A stretch of DNA of 64,000 nucleotides from contig JAXMEL010000001.1 in NCBI GenBank assembly GCA_046348365.1, positions 1 through 64,000 on the forward strand, written 5' to 3'. The position numbers and the translations under genes were made by a program. Source of the stretch: JAEUPI01 sp046348365. GTDB lineage: Bacteria; Pseudomonadota; Gammaproteobacteria; Burkholderiales; Burkholderiaceae_C. The notes below the pieces were generated by a model that was not told the DNA's origin, did not search any database, and saw only the letters and a list, made by a program, of their open reading frames with translations. Of this stretch, positions 1 through 8,957 are shown one piece after another; the first letter of the stretch is position 1; every line of letters starts with the position of its first letter.

Positions 1-68
1 GCGGCGCAGCGAACACCATCGAGCCCCGCGACGAAGGGCATTCGAAGCGCTCGGTCGCGCCGCGCAGA
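1..68 (-). repeat. partial copy of an interspersed repeat
   Basis: The reverse complement of bases 1-56 aligns without gaps to 60573-60628, with 48 of 56 positions identical by eye. The adjoining bases 54-68, reverse-complemented, match 60441-60455 exactly (15 bp). The copy is cut by the window edge, so its full length is unknown. No convincing gene lies in bases 1-116. This is probably an extragenic repeat family. Confidence 0.6.
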
Positions 69-116
69 CTCCCGAAGGAGGCAGCCACCTTCTAAGCGAT
101 CGATCGCGAATGCGCA

Positions 117-1928
117 TCAGATCCGCACCACGCCGTTCTGCGCCACCGGCGCATACAGCGCGAGCACGTCGCCCGAGCGGCGCGTGAGCACGGCGCGCTG
201 GTTGAGGTAGCCCTTGTCGGTGATCTCGCCGGCGTCGGCGTTGGGCGGCTCGGCCAGCAGCATCGCGCGCGTGGGTGCCTGCGACGAGCCGCCGCCCTCG
301 GCGCGCATCGCCAGCAGGCCGTCGCGGATGCGCTCGCCGATCTGCTCAGGCGTCATGTCCTTCACCTGCGGCGACGGGAAGATCAGCAGCCCCACCTCCT
401 CGCGGTCGTGGCCGGTGACCACCACGTCGGCGGCCAGCGGCGTGAGCGCGCTGATCGCGCGCAGCCGCAGCGTGCCCACCGACACCCAGGTGCCGCTCAT
501 CAGCTTGAAGTCCTCGGCCACGCGGCCGTCGAAGCTGACGCCGCACGACGGGTTCTTCTCGTCGACGAGCTTGCCGGCGTCGCCGATCAGGTAGTAGCCG
601 TCTTCGTCGAAGGCCTTGGCGGTGAGCTCGGGCGCGTTGCGGTAACCGGAGAACACCGACGGGCCGCGCACGCGCATCTCTAGCTTGCCGGCGTTGGGCA
701 CCATCTTGAGTTCGATGCCGGGCAGCGGCACGCCGATGCAGCCGGCGCGCTCGATCTCCCAGTACACGCTGGTCACCGCCGGCGAGGTCTCGGTCGCGCC
801 CCACGACGAGGTGAACCACACGCGCCGCGCGTCGGCACCCTTGCGCACGCGCCGGGCCACGCCCTCGAGCCGCTCCCACACGCTCTGCGGCAGCGCGGCG
901 CCGGCGTAGAACACGCCTTCGAGGCGCTCGAACACGTCGCGCGCGGTGGCCTCGTCGCCTTCGAGATACGGCAGCAGCATGTCGAAGCCGCGCGGCACGT
1001 TGAAGTAGAAGTTGGGTTTCACCTCGCGCAGGTTCTTCACCGTCTTCTCGATCAGGCCCGGCGCGGGCCGGCCCTCGTCGACATGGATCGAGCCGCCGTG
1101 CGCCAGCGCCACGTTGAAGTTATGGTTGCCGCCGAAGGTGTGGCTCCACGGCAGCCATTCGAGCAGCTGCAGCGGGTGGCGGTCGAGGAACGGCCACACC
1201 TGCGCCATCTGCTGCTGGTTGGCGGTGAGCATGCGGTGCGTGTTGATCACCACCTTGGGCGTGCCGGTGGAGCCGCTGGTGAGCAGGTACTTGGCGTGCG
1301 TGTCGGGCCGCACGGCCTGGAAGGCCTCGGCCACGGCGGGCGTCTCGGTGGCGGCTGCGAGCTCGGCGAAGGCCATCGCACCGGCGACGCTTTGCGCATC
1401 CTTGCTGAACACCACCGGCGCCTTGCCGCCCCAGGCCCTGATCGCTGCACCATAGACGGCCGGGTCCGACGCGTAGACGAGGCCGGGCTTCAGTGCATCG
1501 AGGATGCCGGTGATCTTGGCGTAGTCCTTGGTCAGCCGGCTGTAGGCGCTCGAGACGGTGCACGACGTGCGGCCGATGTGCATCGCGGCCAGCGACAGCA
1601 GCGCGTGGTCCACCGCGTTGTCCGACACGATCACCACCGGATCGCTCGCGCTCACGCGCAGCTCGAGCAGCGCCTGCGCGATGCGGCCGACCTGCTCGCG
1701 CACCTGCCGGTAGCTCAGGCGCCGCCAGGCGCCGGCGGCGTCGCGCTCGGCGAGGAAGAGCGCGTCGGGCGTCGTCGCCGCCCAATGCTCCAGCCAGTCG
1801 CCGATGCAGCGCACGTGCGGCTGCAGCGGCTCGGCCGAGCGCAGCACGAAGCCGCCTCCGGCGAGGTTCTCGCGCAGCACGCGCGGCGTGGCCAGCGAGC
1901 CGGGGTCGTCGAAGAGCTGGAGTTTCAT
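117..1928 (-). CDS. fcs: feruloyl-CoA synthase-like acyl/aryl-CoA ligase
   Basis: A 603-residue AMP-forming (ANL) ligase that adenylates a carboxylate and transfers it to CoA. The P-loop-like motif TSGSTGTPK lies near residue 220, followed by SSWGATETSP and a C-terminal stretch YYLIGDAGKL...FDGRVAEDFKLMSGTWV. This is the form found in feruloyl-CoA synthases, which lack the classic C-terminal catalytic-lysine motif of other ANL enzymes. It is the last gene of the leftward aromatic-acid run, 31 bp behind livF, so a hydroxycinnamate or another aryl acid is a plausible substrate. No enoyl-CoA hydratase/aldolase partner is present, so the exact substrate is uncertain. Confidence 0.8.
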   Translation of the reverse strand: MKLQLFDDPGSLATPRVLRENLAGGGFVLRSAEPLQPHVRCIGDWLEHWAATTPDALFLAERDAAGAWRRLSYRQVREQVGRIAQALLELRVSASDPVVIVSDNAVDHALLSLAAMHIGRTSCTVSSAYSRLTKDYAKITGILDALKPGLVYASDPAVYGAAIRAWGGKAPVVFSKDAQSVAGAMAFAELAAATETPAVAEAFQAVRPDTHAKYLLTSGSTGTPKVVINTHRMLTANQQQMAQVWPFLDRHPLQLLEWLPWSHTFGGNHNFNVALAHGGSIHVDEGRPAPGLIEKTVKNLREVKPNFYFNVPRGFDMLLPYLEGDEATARDVFERLEGVFYAGAALPQSVWERLEGVARRVRKGADARRVWFTSSWGATETSPAVTSVYWEIERAGCIGVPLPGIELKMVPNAGKLEMRVRGPSVFSGYRNAPELTAKAFDEDGYYLIGDAGKLVDEKNPSCGVSFDGRVAEDFKLMSGTWVSVGTLRLRAISALTPLAADVVVTGHDREEVGLLIFPSPQVKDMTPEQIGERIRDGLLAMRAEGGGSSQAPTRAMLLAEPPNADAGEITDKGYLNQRAVLTRRSGDVLALYAPVAQNGVVRI

Positions 1929-1959
1929 CGTTCGTCTCCCGTTTGTTCGATTGCGCGCG

Positions 1960-2676
1960 TCAGACGCCGAGGTAAGACGCCAGTTCGGCGCTGTCGCGCA
2001 GCGCTGCCGATGCGCCGGCCAGCACCACCTGGCCCTTCTGCAGCACCACCAGGCGGTCGGTGTTGGCGGCCACCTTGCGGTAGTCGCGGTCGACGATCAG
2101 CGTGGCGATGCCGCTGCTGCGGATCTGCGCGATCACGCGCCAGATCTCGGCCACGATCTGCGGCGCCAGGCCCTCGGTGGCCTCGTCGAGGATCACCAGC
2201 TCCGGGTGCGTCATCAGCGCGCGGCCGATCGACAGCATCTGCTGCTCGCCGCCCGAGAGCTGGCCGCCGAGGTGGCCCATGCGCTCGGCCAGCCGCGGAA
2301 AAGTCTTGAGCACCGCCTCCAGGCTCCACGGGCTGCGTCCATCGCGGCCGGGGCGCGCAGCCATCACCAGGTTCTCGCGCACCGAGAGGTTCGGGAACAC
2401 GCCGCGGCCCTCGGGCACGTAGGCGACGCCGCAGCGCGCCACCTGGTGCGGCCGCGCGCGCGAGCAGTCGCGGCCGTCGATGGCGATGCGGCCCTCGCGC
2501 TGCGTCACGTGGCCGAGCAGCGTGCGGATCAACGTGCTCTTGCCCATGCCGTTGCGGCCGAGCAGGCCCACCGTCTCGCCGCGCGCGATGGCCAGGTCCA
2601 CGCCGTGCAGCACGTGGCTCGAGCCGTACCAGGCGTGCACGCCCTGCGCGTCGACGAAGGCCGCACGCTTGTTCAC
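1960..2676 (-). CDS. livF: LIV-type ABC transporter ATP-binding protein (LivF)
   Basis: A 238-residue ATPase of the branched-chain amino acid (HAAT) uptake family. It shows Walker A GRNGMGKST, signature LSGGEQQ and Walker B LVILDEATEG. A GTG start at 2676 overlaps the livG stop (GTGA), which indicates translational coupling. The switch region reads LIVDRDYRKV, not the usual LLVEQN/VEHD of this family, an unusual variant. Inside the box island the likely cargo is benzoate or another aromatic acid. This is inferred from context; the sequence alone does not separate it from amino-acid transport. Confidence 0.88.
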   Translation of the reverse strand: MNKRAAFVDAQGVHAWYGSSHVLHGVDLAIARGETVGLLGRNGMGKSTLIRTLLGHVTQREGRIAIDGRDCSRARPHQVARCGVAYVPEGRGVFPNLSVRENLVMAARPGRDGRSPWSLEAVLKTFPRLAERMGHLGGQLSGGEQQMLSIGRALMTHPELVILDEATEGLAPQIVAEIWRVIAQIRSSGIATLIVDRDYRKVAANTDRLVVLQKGQVVLAGASAALRDSAELASYLGV

Positions 2677-3422
2677 TCGTGCGCTCCGAGGTAGGCCTTC
2701 TGCACGTCGGGGTTCGCGCGCACCGCCTGCGGCGTGCCGCTGGCGAGCACGGTGCCGTTGACCATCACCGTGATGCGGTCGGCGATGCGGAACACCGCGT
2801 CCATGTCGTGCTCCACCAGCGCGATCGCGTGGCCGGTCTTCAGCTCGGCCAGCAGCGCGAGCATGCGGTCGGTCTCCTCGGCGCCCATGCCGGCGAGCGG
2901 CTCGTCGAGCAGCAGCACCTCGGGCTCGGTGGCCAGGCACATCGCGATTTCGAGCTGGCGGCGCTGGCCGTGCGAGAGCGCGGCGGCCGGCCGCTCCAGC
3001 ACCTCGGCCAGGCCGGCGCGCGCGGCGGCGTCGCGCGCACGCGGCACGCTCAGCGTGCACGCCGATGCGTCGGCCAGCCAAGAGAATGGGCGCGGATGCC
3101 TGGCCTGCGCCGCGAGGCGGCAGTTCTCGAGCACGCTGAAGATCGGGTAGATCGTCGTGCGCTGGTAGCTGCGGCCGAGGCCGGCGCGTGCACGGCGCGG
3201 CTGGCTCCAGCGCGTGATGTCGGTGCCGCGCAGCGTGACCGTGCCGCCCGAAGCCGGCAGCTCGCCCGAGAGGATGTTGATCAGCGTGCTCTTGCCGGCG
3301 CCGTTGGTGCCGATCACCGCATGCACCGTTCCGCGCTCGAGCTCGAGCGACACGCGGTCCACCGCCACCAGCCCGCCGAAGCGGCGGCTCAAGTCCGTGG
3401 CGCGCAGCAGGATCTCGGCCAT
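2673..3422 (-). CDS. livG: LIV-type ABC transporter ATP-binding protein (LivG)
   Basis: A 249-residue ATPase, the second nucleotide-binding subunit of the importer. Walker A is GTNGAGKST, the signature region SHGQRRQLE is a common LivG variant, Walker B is VLLLDEPLAG, and the H-loop is ALVEHD. The start at 3422 sits one base from the livM stop. Residues about 120-135 (PRPFSWLADASACT) look like a family-specific insert. It should pair with LivF on the inner face of the membrane. Confidence 0.9.
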   Translation of the reverse strand: MAEILLRATDLSRRFGGLVAVDRVSLELERGTVHAVIGTNGAGKSTLINILSGELPASGGTVTLRGTDITRWSQPRRARAGLGRSYQRTTIYPIFSVLENCRLAAQARHPRPFSWLADASACTLSVPRARDAAARAGLAEVLERPAAALSHGQRRQLEIAMCLATEPEVLLLDEPLAGMGAEETDRMLALLAELKTGHAIALVEHDMDAVFRIADRITVMVNGTVLASGTPQAVRANPDVQKAYLGAHE

Positions 3423-3423
3423 G

Positions 3424-4407
3424 TCAGCGCACCCGCGGCGTGCGCTGCACGCGATGTGTGAGCAACTCGCCCACACCGACCAGCCCGCGCGGCAGCACGG
3501 CCACGCTGGCGATGATGGTCAGGCCCAGGCCCAGCAGCCAGTGCTTGGCGAACGCGCCGAACACGGCCTCGCTCTTGAACAGCTCCTGCAGCAGCGCGAA
3601 CGCGAACGCGCCGAGCACCGCGCCGCGCAGATGCCCCAGGCCGCCGAGGATGATCATGATCAGCACCGCGCCGCTGAAGTGCCAGCTCAGCAGCTCGGGG
3701 TTGACGAAGCCGTCCTTCACCGCGAACAAGAAGCCGCCGAGCCCGGCGATGGCGCCCGAGATCACGAACGCGGCGAGCTTGTACGGATAGGTCGAGAAAC
3801 CCGTGGCGCGCATGCGCTGCTCGTTGACGCGGATGCCCGCCAGCGCGCGGCCGAAGTGCGAGCGCAGCAGCAGCGCGAGAAACACGAACACCGCAGCCAG
3901 GCAGCCGAGCACGAAGTAGTACAGCGGCAGCGGCCGGTCGAGATCGAGCAGCAGCGAGCCGCCGATCTCGGCCACCGGCTTCATCGTGAGGTAGATGCCG
4001 TCGGTGCCGCCGCCCAGCGGGGTGTCGTGGATCACGTAGTAGGCCATCTGCGCGAAGGCCAGCGTGACCATGATGAAGTACACGCCCTTGGTGCGCAGCG
4101 ACAGCGCGCCCATCAGCAGCGCGTAGGCCGCGCCCACCGCCATGCTCGCCGGCAACGCCCACCACAGCGCGGCGGCGGCGCCCTGCGGCGAGAGCCGCAC
4201 CACGGCATAACCGGCGAGGCCGAAGAACGCCGCCTGGCCGAAGCACACGAGACCGGTGGTGCCCACCAGCAGCTCCAGGCTCAGCGCGACGATGGCGTAG
4301 ATCATCGTCTTGGTCACCAGATCGATGCCGAAGCTGCCGGCGGCGAGCGGCCACAGCGCGAGCGCCAGCGCGCCCAGCAGGGTCGAGGCCAAGCGGGCGT
4401 TCATCAT
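3424..4407 (-). CDS. livM: LIV-type ABC transporter permease (LivM)
   Basis: A 327-residue hydrophobic permease of the branched-chain amino acid family, with about nine to ten membrane segments. The family stretch LVGTTGLVCFGQAAFFGLAGYA lies near residues 45-65, and the cytoplasmic coupling segment is near RVNEQRMRATGF. The start ATG at 4407 overlaps the livH stop (ATGA). A second ATG directly follows at 4404, so the true start could be one codon later. It should form a heterodimeric pore with LivH for aromatic-acid uptake, by context. Confidence 0.9.
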   Translation of the reverse strand: MMNARLASTLLGALALALWPLAAGSFGIDLVTKTMIYAIVALSLELLVGTTGLVCFGQAAFFGLAGYAVVRLSPQGAAAALWWALPASMAVGAAYALLMGALSLRTKGVYFIMVTLAFAQMAYYVIHDTPLGGGTDGIYLTMKPVAEIGGSLLLDLDRPLPLYYFVLGCLAAVFVFLALLLRSHFGRALAGIRVNEQRMRATGFSTYPYKLAAFVISGAIAGLGGFLFAVKDGFVNPELLSWHFSGAVLIMIILGGLGHLRGAVLGAFAFALLQELFKSEAVFGAFAKHWLLGLGLTIIASVAVLPRGLVGVGELLTHRVQRTPRVR

Positions 4408-5288
4408 GATCCCGCCTTGAACAACCCATCCGGCTTCCACAGCAGGATCAGCGCCATCAGCACGTAGACCAGCACGCCCGCAGCCTCGGGGAACACCACC
4501 TTGCCGAAGGTGTCGACGAAGCCGATCAGCAGCGCCGCCAGCAGCGCGCCGCGGATCGAGCCGATGCCGCCGATGACCACCACCACGAAGCAGATGATCA
4601 GCACCTGGTTGCCCATGCCGGGGTACACGCTCGACACCGGCGCGGCCACCATGCCCGCGAACACCGCGATCGCCACGCCGGCGGCGAACACCACGCGGTA
4701 GAGGAACTTGATGTCGATGCCCAGCGACTGCACCATCTCGCGGTTGGAGGCGCCGGCGCGGATCCACATGCCCAGCCGCGTGCGCGTGAGCACGTACCAC
4801 ATCAGCGCCGCCAGCAGCAGGCACACCGCGCTGATGAACAGGCGATAGACCGGATACGTCATCAGCTCGCCGAGCGGGATCGAGCCGGCGAGCCAGTCGG
4901 GCGGCTTGACGCCGTGCACGTCGTCGCCGACGAGGATGCTGCGCAGCTCCTCGAACACGAGGATCAGGCCATACGTCATCAGCACCTGCTGCAGGTGCTC
5001 GCGCTCGTAGAGGTAGCTGTAGAACGCCCACTCGAGCACGTAGCCCAGCGCCACCGCGAGCACCAGGCCCACCAGCAGCGTGGTGAAGAAGCCGCCGCCC
5101 AGCCACTGCCCCACCAGCGGCGCCAGCGCGTAGGCCATGTACGCGCCGATCATGTAGAAGCTGCCGTGGGCGAGGTTGATCACGCCCATGATGCCGAAGA
5201 TCAGCGTCAGCCCCGACGCCACGAGGAACAACAGCAACCCGTACTGCAGGCTGTTGAGGCACTGCACCAGAAAGGTGGCGAGGTTCAT
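4404..5288 (-). CDS. livH: LIV-type ABC transporter permease (LivH)
   Basis: A 294-residue integral membrane protein, the usual LivH length. It has the N-terminal family motif ASGLTLIFGIMGVINLAHG and a coupling-helix region RAGASNREMVQSLGID near residue 180. It lies 54 bp behind the receptor gene and overlaps livM by 4 bp. It is one half of the transmembrane pore, and substrate specificity is set by the receptor encoded just upstream. Confidence 0.92.
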   Translation of the reverse strand: MNLATFLVQCLNSLQYGLLLFLVASGLTLIFGIMGVINLAHGSFYMIGAYMAYALAPLVGQWLGGGFFTTLLVGLVLAVALGYVLEWAFYSYLYEREHLQQVLMTYGLILVFEELRSILVGDDVHGVKPPDWLAGSIPLGELMTYPVYRLFISAVCLLLAALMWYVLTRTRLGMWIRAGASNREMVQSLGIDIKFLYRVVFAAGVAIAVFAGMVAAPVSSVYPGMGNQVLIICFVVVVIGGIGSIRGALLAALLIGFVDTFGKVVFPEAAGVLVYVLMALILLWKPDGLFKAGS

Positions 5289-5342
5289 CCCTGCAGCCGG
5301 GCTGCGCGATCAGTCAGCGTCGAGTTCGGGTTTGCCTCGTCG

Positions 5343-6518
5343 TCACATCTTGCAGCCGCGGCCGGGGTCGGCGAGTGCCTTCGAGGCCACGCCGATCACC
5401 TTGTTCTCCTTGCCGGCCACCTGGCGCAGGTAGATGTCCTGCACCGGGTTGTGGTTCTTGCCGAGCGTGAACGCGCCGCGCGGGCTGTCGATCCTGGCCT
5501 TGCCGACCGCGGCGGCAAACTCGGCCTTCTTGGTGATGTCGCCCTTGGTGGCCGTGAGGCCGATGCCGAGCATCTGCGCCGCGTCGTAGCCCTGCACGGC
5601 GTAGACATCGGGCTGCAGCTTGTAGGCCTTGGCGTAGTCGAGGCGGAAGCTCTTGTCCTTCGGCACTTCGAGGCTGTCGCCGTAATGCAGCGTGGTGAGC
5701 AGGCCGTCGGCGTCGGCGCCCTGGGCCTCGAGCGTGCCGTCGGTGAGGAAGCCGGCGCCGTACAGCGGAATGCTCTTCTTCAAGCCCGCGGCGGCATAGT
5801 CCTTGACGAACTTGACCGCGCCGCCGCCGGCGAAGAACGTGTACACCGCGTCGGGCTTCAGCGAGGCGATCTCGGTCAGCAGCGCCTGGAACTCGACGTT
5901 GGGGAACGGCAGGCTCAGCTCCTTGACGATCTGGCCGCCGGCCTTGGTGAAGCTCTCCTTGAAGCCGCCCACGCTCTCGTCGCCCGCGGCGTACTTCCAG
6001 GTGATGGTGACGACCTTCTTGTGGCCCTTCTTGGCCACCACCTCGCCCATCGCGTAGCCGGGCTGCCAGTTGGAGAACGAGCTGCGGAAGATGTGCGCCG
6101 CGCAGAACGGGCCGGTCACCGCGTCGGCGCCGGCGTTGGGCACGATCAGCATCGTGCCCGAGTCCTTGGCGGCCTTGGCCATCGCCATCGCGACGCCCGA
6201 GTGCACGGTGCCGACGATCACGTCGACGTTGTCGCGCTTGATCAGCTTGTTGACGTTGTCGGTGGCCTTGGCCGGATCCGACTCGTCGTCGACCTTCACG
6301 AACTCGATCTCGCGGCCGCCGAGCTTGCCGCCTTGCTCGCCCACGTAGAGGCGAAAGCCGTTCTCGATCGCCACGCCCAGCGCCGCGTAGGTGCCGGTGT
6401 AGGGCAGCATCAGGCCGACCTTGAGCTTGCCGGCCTGGGCCAAGGCCTGGGGCGCGGTGGCCGCCAGAGCGGCCGCGGCGAGCGCGGCGACGACGAAGGA
6501 CTTGCGGTGTAGGGTCAT
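5343..6518 (-). CDS. ABC transporter periplasmic substrate-binding protein (LivK type)
   Basis: A 391-residue Periplasmic-binding-protein type 1 receptor with a typical signal peptide (basic MTLHRK, hydrophobic core, cleavage near ALAQA). The family opening LKVGLMLPYTGTYAALGVA is present. The start at 6518 was chosen because it overlaps the upstream stop (ATGA) and gives a clean signal peptide; 31 residues further upstream are open but signal-less. It delivers a ligand to LivHMGF. Homologues in box clusters are annotated as benzoate receptors; that assignment here is by context. Confidence 0.9.
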   Translation of the reverse strand: MTLHRKSFVVAALAAAALAATAPQALAQAGKLKVGLMLPYTGTYAALGVAIENGFRLYVGEQGGKLGGREIEFVKVDDESDPAKATDNVNKLIKRDNVDVIVGTVHSGVAMAMAKAAKDSGTMLIVPNAGADAVTGPFCAAHIFRSSFSNWQPGYAMGEVVAKKGHKKVVTITWKYAAGDESVGGFKESFTKAGGQIVKELSLPFPNVEFQALLTEIASLKPDAVYTFFAGGGAVKFVKDYAAAGLKKSIPLYGAGFLTDGTLEAQGADADGLLTTLHYGDSLEVPKDKSFRLDYAKAYKLQPDVYAVQGYDAAQMLGIGLTATKGDITKKAEFAAAVGKARIDSPRGAFTLGKNHNPVQDIYLRQVAGKENKVIGVASKALADPGRGCKM

Positions 6519-7324
6519 GACGGGAGTCTCCTGCTGCGTTGTTGCGTGATGAAGCGTGTCACCTCGTCGATCAGGCGCACGGGTTGGTCGCGATGCGGGC
6601 TGTGCCCGCAATCAGGCAATTCAAGCAGGCGCGTGCGGGGCAGGGCGCGCGCGATGCCGTGAATCTGTTCGAGTGTGCCGTACTCGTCGTCGAGCCCTTG
6701 GATCGCCATCAAGGGACAGGTGATGGATGGCAGCTCGGCCTCGATGTTCCACCGGGTAAACCCCGGGTCGAGCCAGATGTCGTTCCAGCCGAAGAAGGCC
6801 GACGCGGGATCGTCGTGGTGCTTCGCGAGGCGCTGGCGCAGATCGCTCTCGTGCCACGCCGCGCGCGAACGCTGGATGCTGGCCACGCTGATCGGCTCGA
6901 CCTTGATGTGCGGCGCAACCGCCACCACGCCCGCAGCCGCGTCGGCGAAGCGCGCCGCGTACAGCAGCGCGATCGACGCGCCGTCGCTGTGGCCGAACAG
7001 CCAGGGTGCTTCGCGCACCTGCAGCGCGTCGAGCAGCGCGGGCAGCACCTCGTGCGCCTGGCGGTGCATGAAGTCGGGCGACCAGCGCTCGCCGGCACCG
7101 CGCGGCGTGGAGCGGCCGTAGCCGGGGCGCGAATACACCAGGCCGCGCGCGCCGAGCGCGTCGCACAGCCGCGCGGGGAAGTCTTTCCACATCGACAGCG
7201 AGCCGAGCCCCTCGTGCAGGAACACCACGAGCGGGCCGCCAGCGCGTTCGCGCGCGAGCCACTGGTGCTCGATGCGCACGCGCCGTGCGGCCCAGTCGAT
7301 CTCGGCGAACGCATGCGCCGTCAC
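6515..7324 (-). CDS. alpha/beta hydrolase of the box cluster
   Basis: A 269-residue alpha/beta-hydrolase fold protein. It shows the oxyanion segment FLHEGLGSLSMW, the nucleophile elbow GHSDG (about residue 117), a late Asp in GLDDEYG and the catalytic His in DCGHSPHRD. A GTG start at 7324 overlaps the bclA stop (GTGA), and its own stop overlaps the receptor ATG, so it is translationally coupled on both sides. It could be a thioesterase or a lactone/ester hydrolase that salvages dead-end CoA esters. No substrate can be read from the sequence. Confidence 0.82.
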   Translation of the reverse strand: MTAHAFAEIDWAARRVRIEHQWLARERAGGPLVVFLHEGLGSLSMWKDFPARLCDALGARGLVYSRPGYGRSTPRGAGERWSPDFMHRQAHEVLPALLDALQVREAPWLFGHSDGASIALLYAARFADAAAGVVAVAPHIKVEPISVASIQRSRAAWHESDLRQRLAKHHDDPASAFFGWNDIWLDPGFTRWNIEAELPSITCPLMAIQGLDDEYGTLEQIHGIARALPRTRLLELPDCGHSPHRDQPVRLIDEVTRFITQQRSRRLPS

Positions 7325-8919
7325 TTCGACCCGGCCTCGGCCTCGCGCAAGCGGAAGCGCTGGATCTTGCCGGTGGCCGTCTTCGGCAGCTCCTTGATGA
7401 ACGCGAGCTGGCGCGGGTACTTGTGGGGTGCGAGCCGGTCCTTCACGAAGGCCTTCAGCTCGGCCTCGAGCGCGTCGCCCACCGTGTGGCCGGGCTTGAC
7501 GACGACGAAGGCCTTGGTGCGCATCAGCCCTTCGGCATCGGGCACGCCGATCACCGCGGCCTCGAGCACCGCCGGGTGCTGCACCAGCGTGGCCTCGACC
7601 TCGAACGGCGACACGTACTGGCCGCTGACCTTGAGCATGTCGTCGCTGCGGCCGCTGTAGGTGTAGGTGCCGTCGGCGTTCTTCACGTACTTGTCGCCGC
7701 TCTTGGTCCACGCGCCCTGGAAGGTCTCGCGCGACTTGTCGCGGTTGGCCCAGTACATCAGCGCCGCCGACGGGCCGCGCACGTAGAGGTCGCCGATCTC
7801 GCCGTCGGCCACCAGGCCGCGGCCGGTTTCGTCGCGCAGCTCGATGTCGTAGCCGGGCACCGGCAGCCCGGTGGTGCCGTAGCGCACCTGGCCGGGGCGG
7901 TTGGAGAGGTAGACGTGCAGCATCTCGGTCGAGCCGATGCCGTCGACGATCTCGACGCCGTACTTCGCGGTGAAGCGCTCGCCGATGTCGCGCGGCAGCG
8001 CCTCGCCGGCCGACGAGGCCAGGCGCAGCGCCACCTCGCCGCGGCCCGGTGCGTTGACCGCGGCGAGCATGCCGGCGTAGCCGGTGGGCGCGCCGAAGAA
8101 CACCGTGGGCCGCAGCTCGCGGCCGAGCTGCGGCATCGCGCCCGTCCAGCGCTTGAACACCGCGTCGGGCGTCGGCCGCTCGGCCATCAGCACCACGGTG
8201 GCGCCGGCCCACAGCGGGAACGTCAGCGCATTGCCCAGGCCGTAGGCGAAGTACAGCTTGGCCGCCGAGAAGCAGACATCGCTTTCCTTCAGCTGCAGGA
8301 TGCGCTCGCCGTACAGCTCGGCCGTCCAGTACAGGTTGCCGTGCGTGTGCACCGTGCCCTTGGGCTTGCCGGTGGAGCCGGAGCTGTAGAGCCAGAAGGC
8401 CGGCTCGTCGGGCGAGGTCGGCGCCGGCGCGGCGGCCGGCACGCCGGCCTCGATCTTCTGCGCCAGCGCGGCCTGGTTCGGGCCCAGCGCGGCCGGCGGG
8501 TTGGAGACCCAGACCTGCCGCACCTCGTGGCCGCCGGCATCCATCGCCGCCTGCAGCGTGGGCAGCAGCGCGCCCGAGGTCAGCACCAGCTGCGCGCGGC
8601 AGTGCGCGAGCATGTAGGCGTAGTCGGCGGCGGTGGTCAGCGTGTTCACCGCCACCGGCACCACGCCGGCGTAGAGGCAGCCGAGGAAGCTCACCGGCCA
8701 GTCGTTGTGGTCGAGCATCAGCAGCAGCACGCGCTCCTCGCGGCGCAGCCCCGACGACAGCAGCGCGCTCGCCAGGCAGCGCGCGCGCCGCTCGAGCTCG
8801 GCGTAGCTGAGCCGGCCGTCGTCGTCGACGTAGGCCAGCCGCGCACCGCGCTGCGCGTTGCGCGTGAACAGGTGATGCGCGAAGTTGAAGACGGCGGCGG
8901 GGGCGGCGATGTCGTGCAT
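7321..8919 (-). CDS. bclA: benzoate-CoA ligase
   Basis: A 532-residue ANL-family ligase that converts benzoate, ATP and CoA to benzoyl-CoA, the first committed step of the box pathway. It has the P-loop YSSGSTGKPKG (about residues 174-184), GIGSTEMLH, the hinge region YSGRSDDMLKVSGQYVSP and the C-terminal lysine motif LPKTATGKIQRFRLR. The length and the segment FFGAPTGYAGML are typical of benzoate-CoA ligases. It starts 38 bp behind the DUF4863 gene and is coupled to the hydrolase. The catabolic context strongly supports benzoate as substrate. Confidence 0.93.
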   Translation of the reverse strand: MHDIAAPAAVFNFAHHLFTRNAQRGARLAYVDDDGRLSYAELERRARCLASALLSSGLRREERVLLLMLDHNDWPVSFLGCLYAGVVPVAVNTLTTAADYAYMLAHCRAQLVLTSGALLPTLQAAMDAGGHEVRQVWVSNPPAALGPNQAALAQKIEAGVPAAAPAPTSPDEPAFWLYSSGSTGKPKGTVHTHGNLYWTAELYGERILQLKESDVCFSAAKLYFAYGLGNALTFPLWAGATVVLMAERPTPDAVFKRWTGAMPQLGRELRPTVFFGAPTGYAGMLAAVNAPGRGEVALRLASSAGEALPRDIGERFTAKYGVEIVDGIGSTEMLHVYLSNRPGQVRYGTTGLPVPGYDIELRDETGRGLVADGEIGDLYVRGPSAALMYWANRDKSRETFQGAWTKSGDKYVKNADGTYTYSGRSDDMLKVSGQYVSPFEVEATLVQHPAVLEAAVIGVPDAEGLMRTKAFVVVKPGHTVGDALEAELKAFVKDRLAPHKYPRQLAFIKELPKTATGKIQRFRLREAEAGSK

Positions 8920-8957
8920 GGCAGTGGTCCTGCGGCGATGGATGTGCGGTGCGGCGC

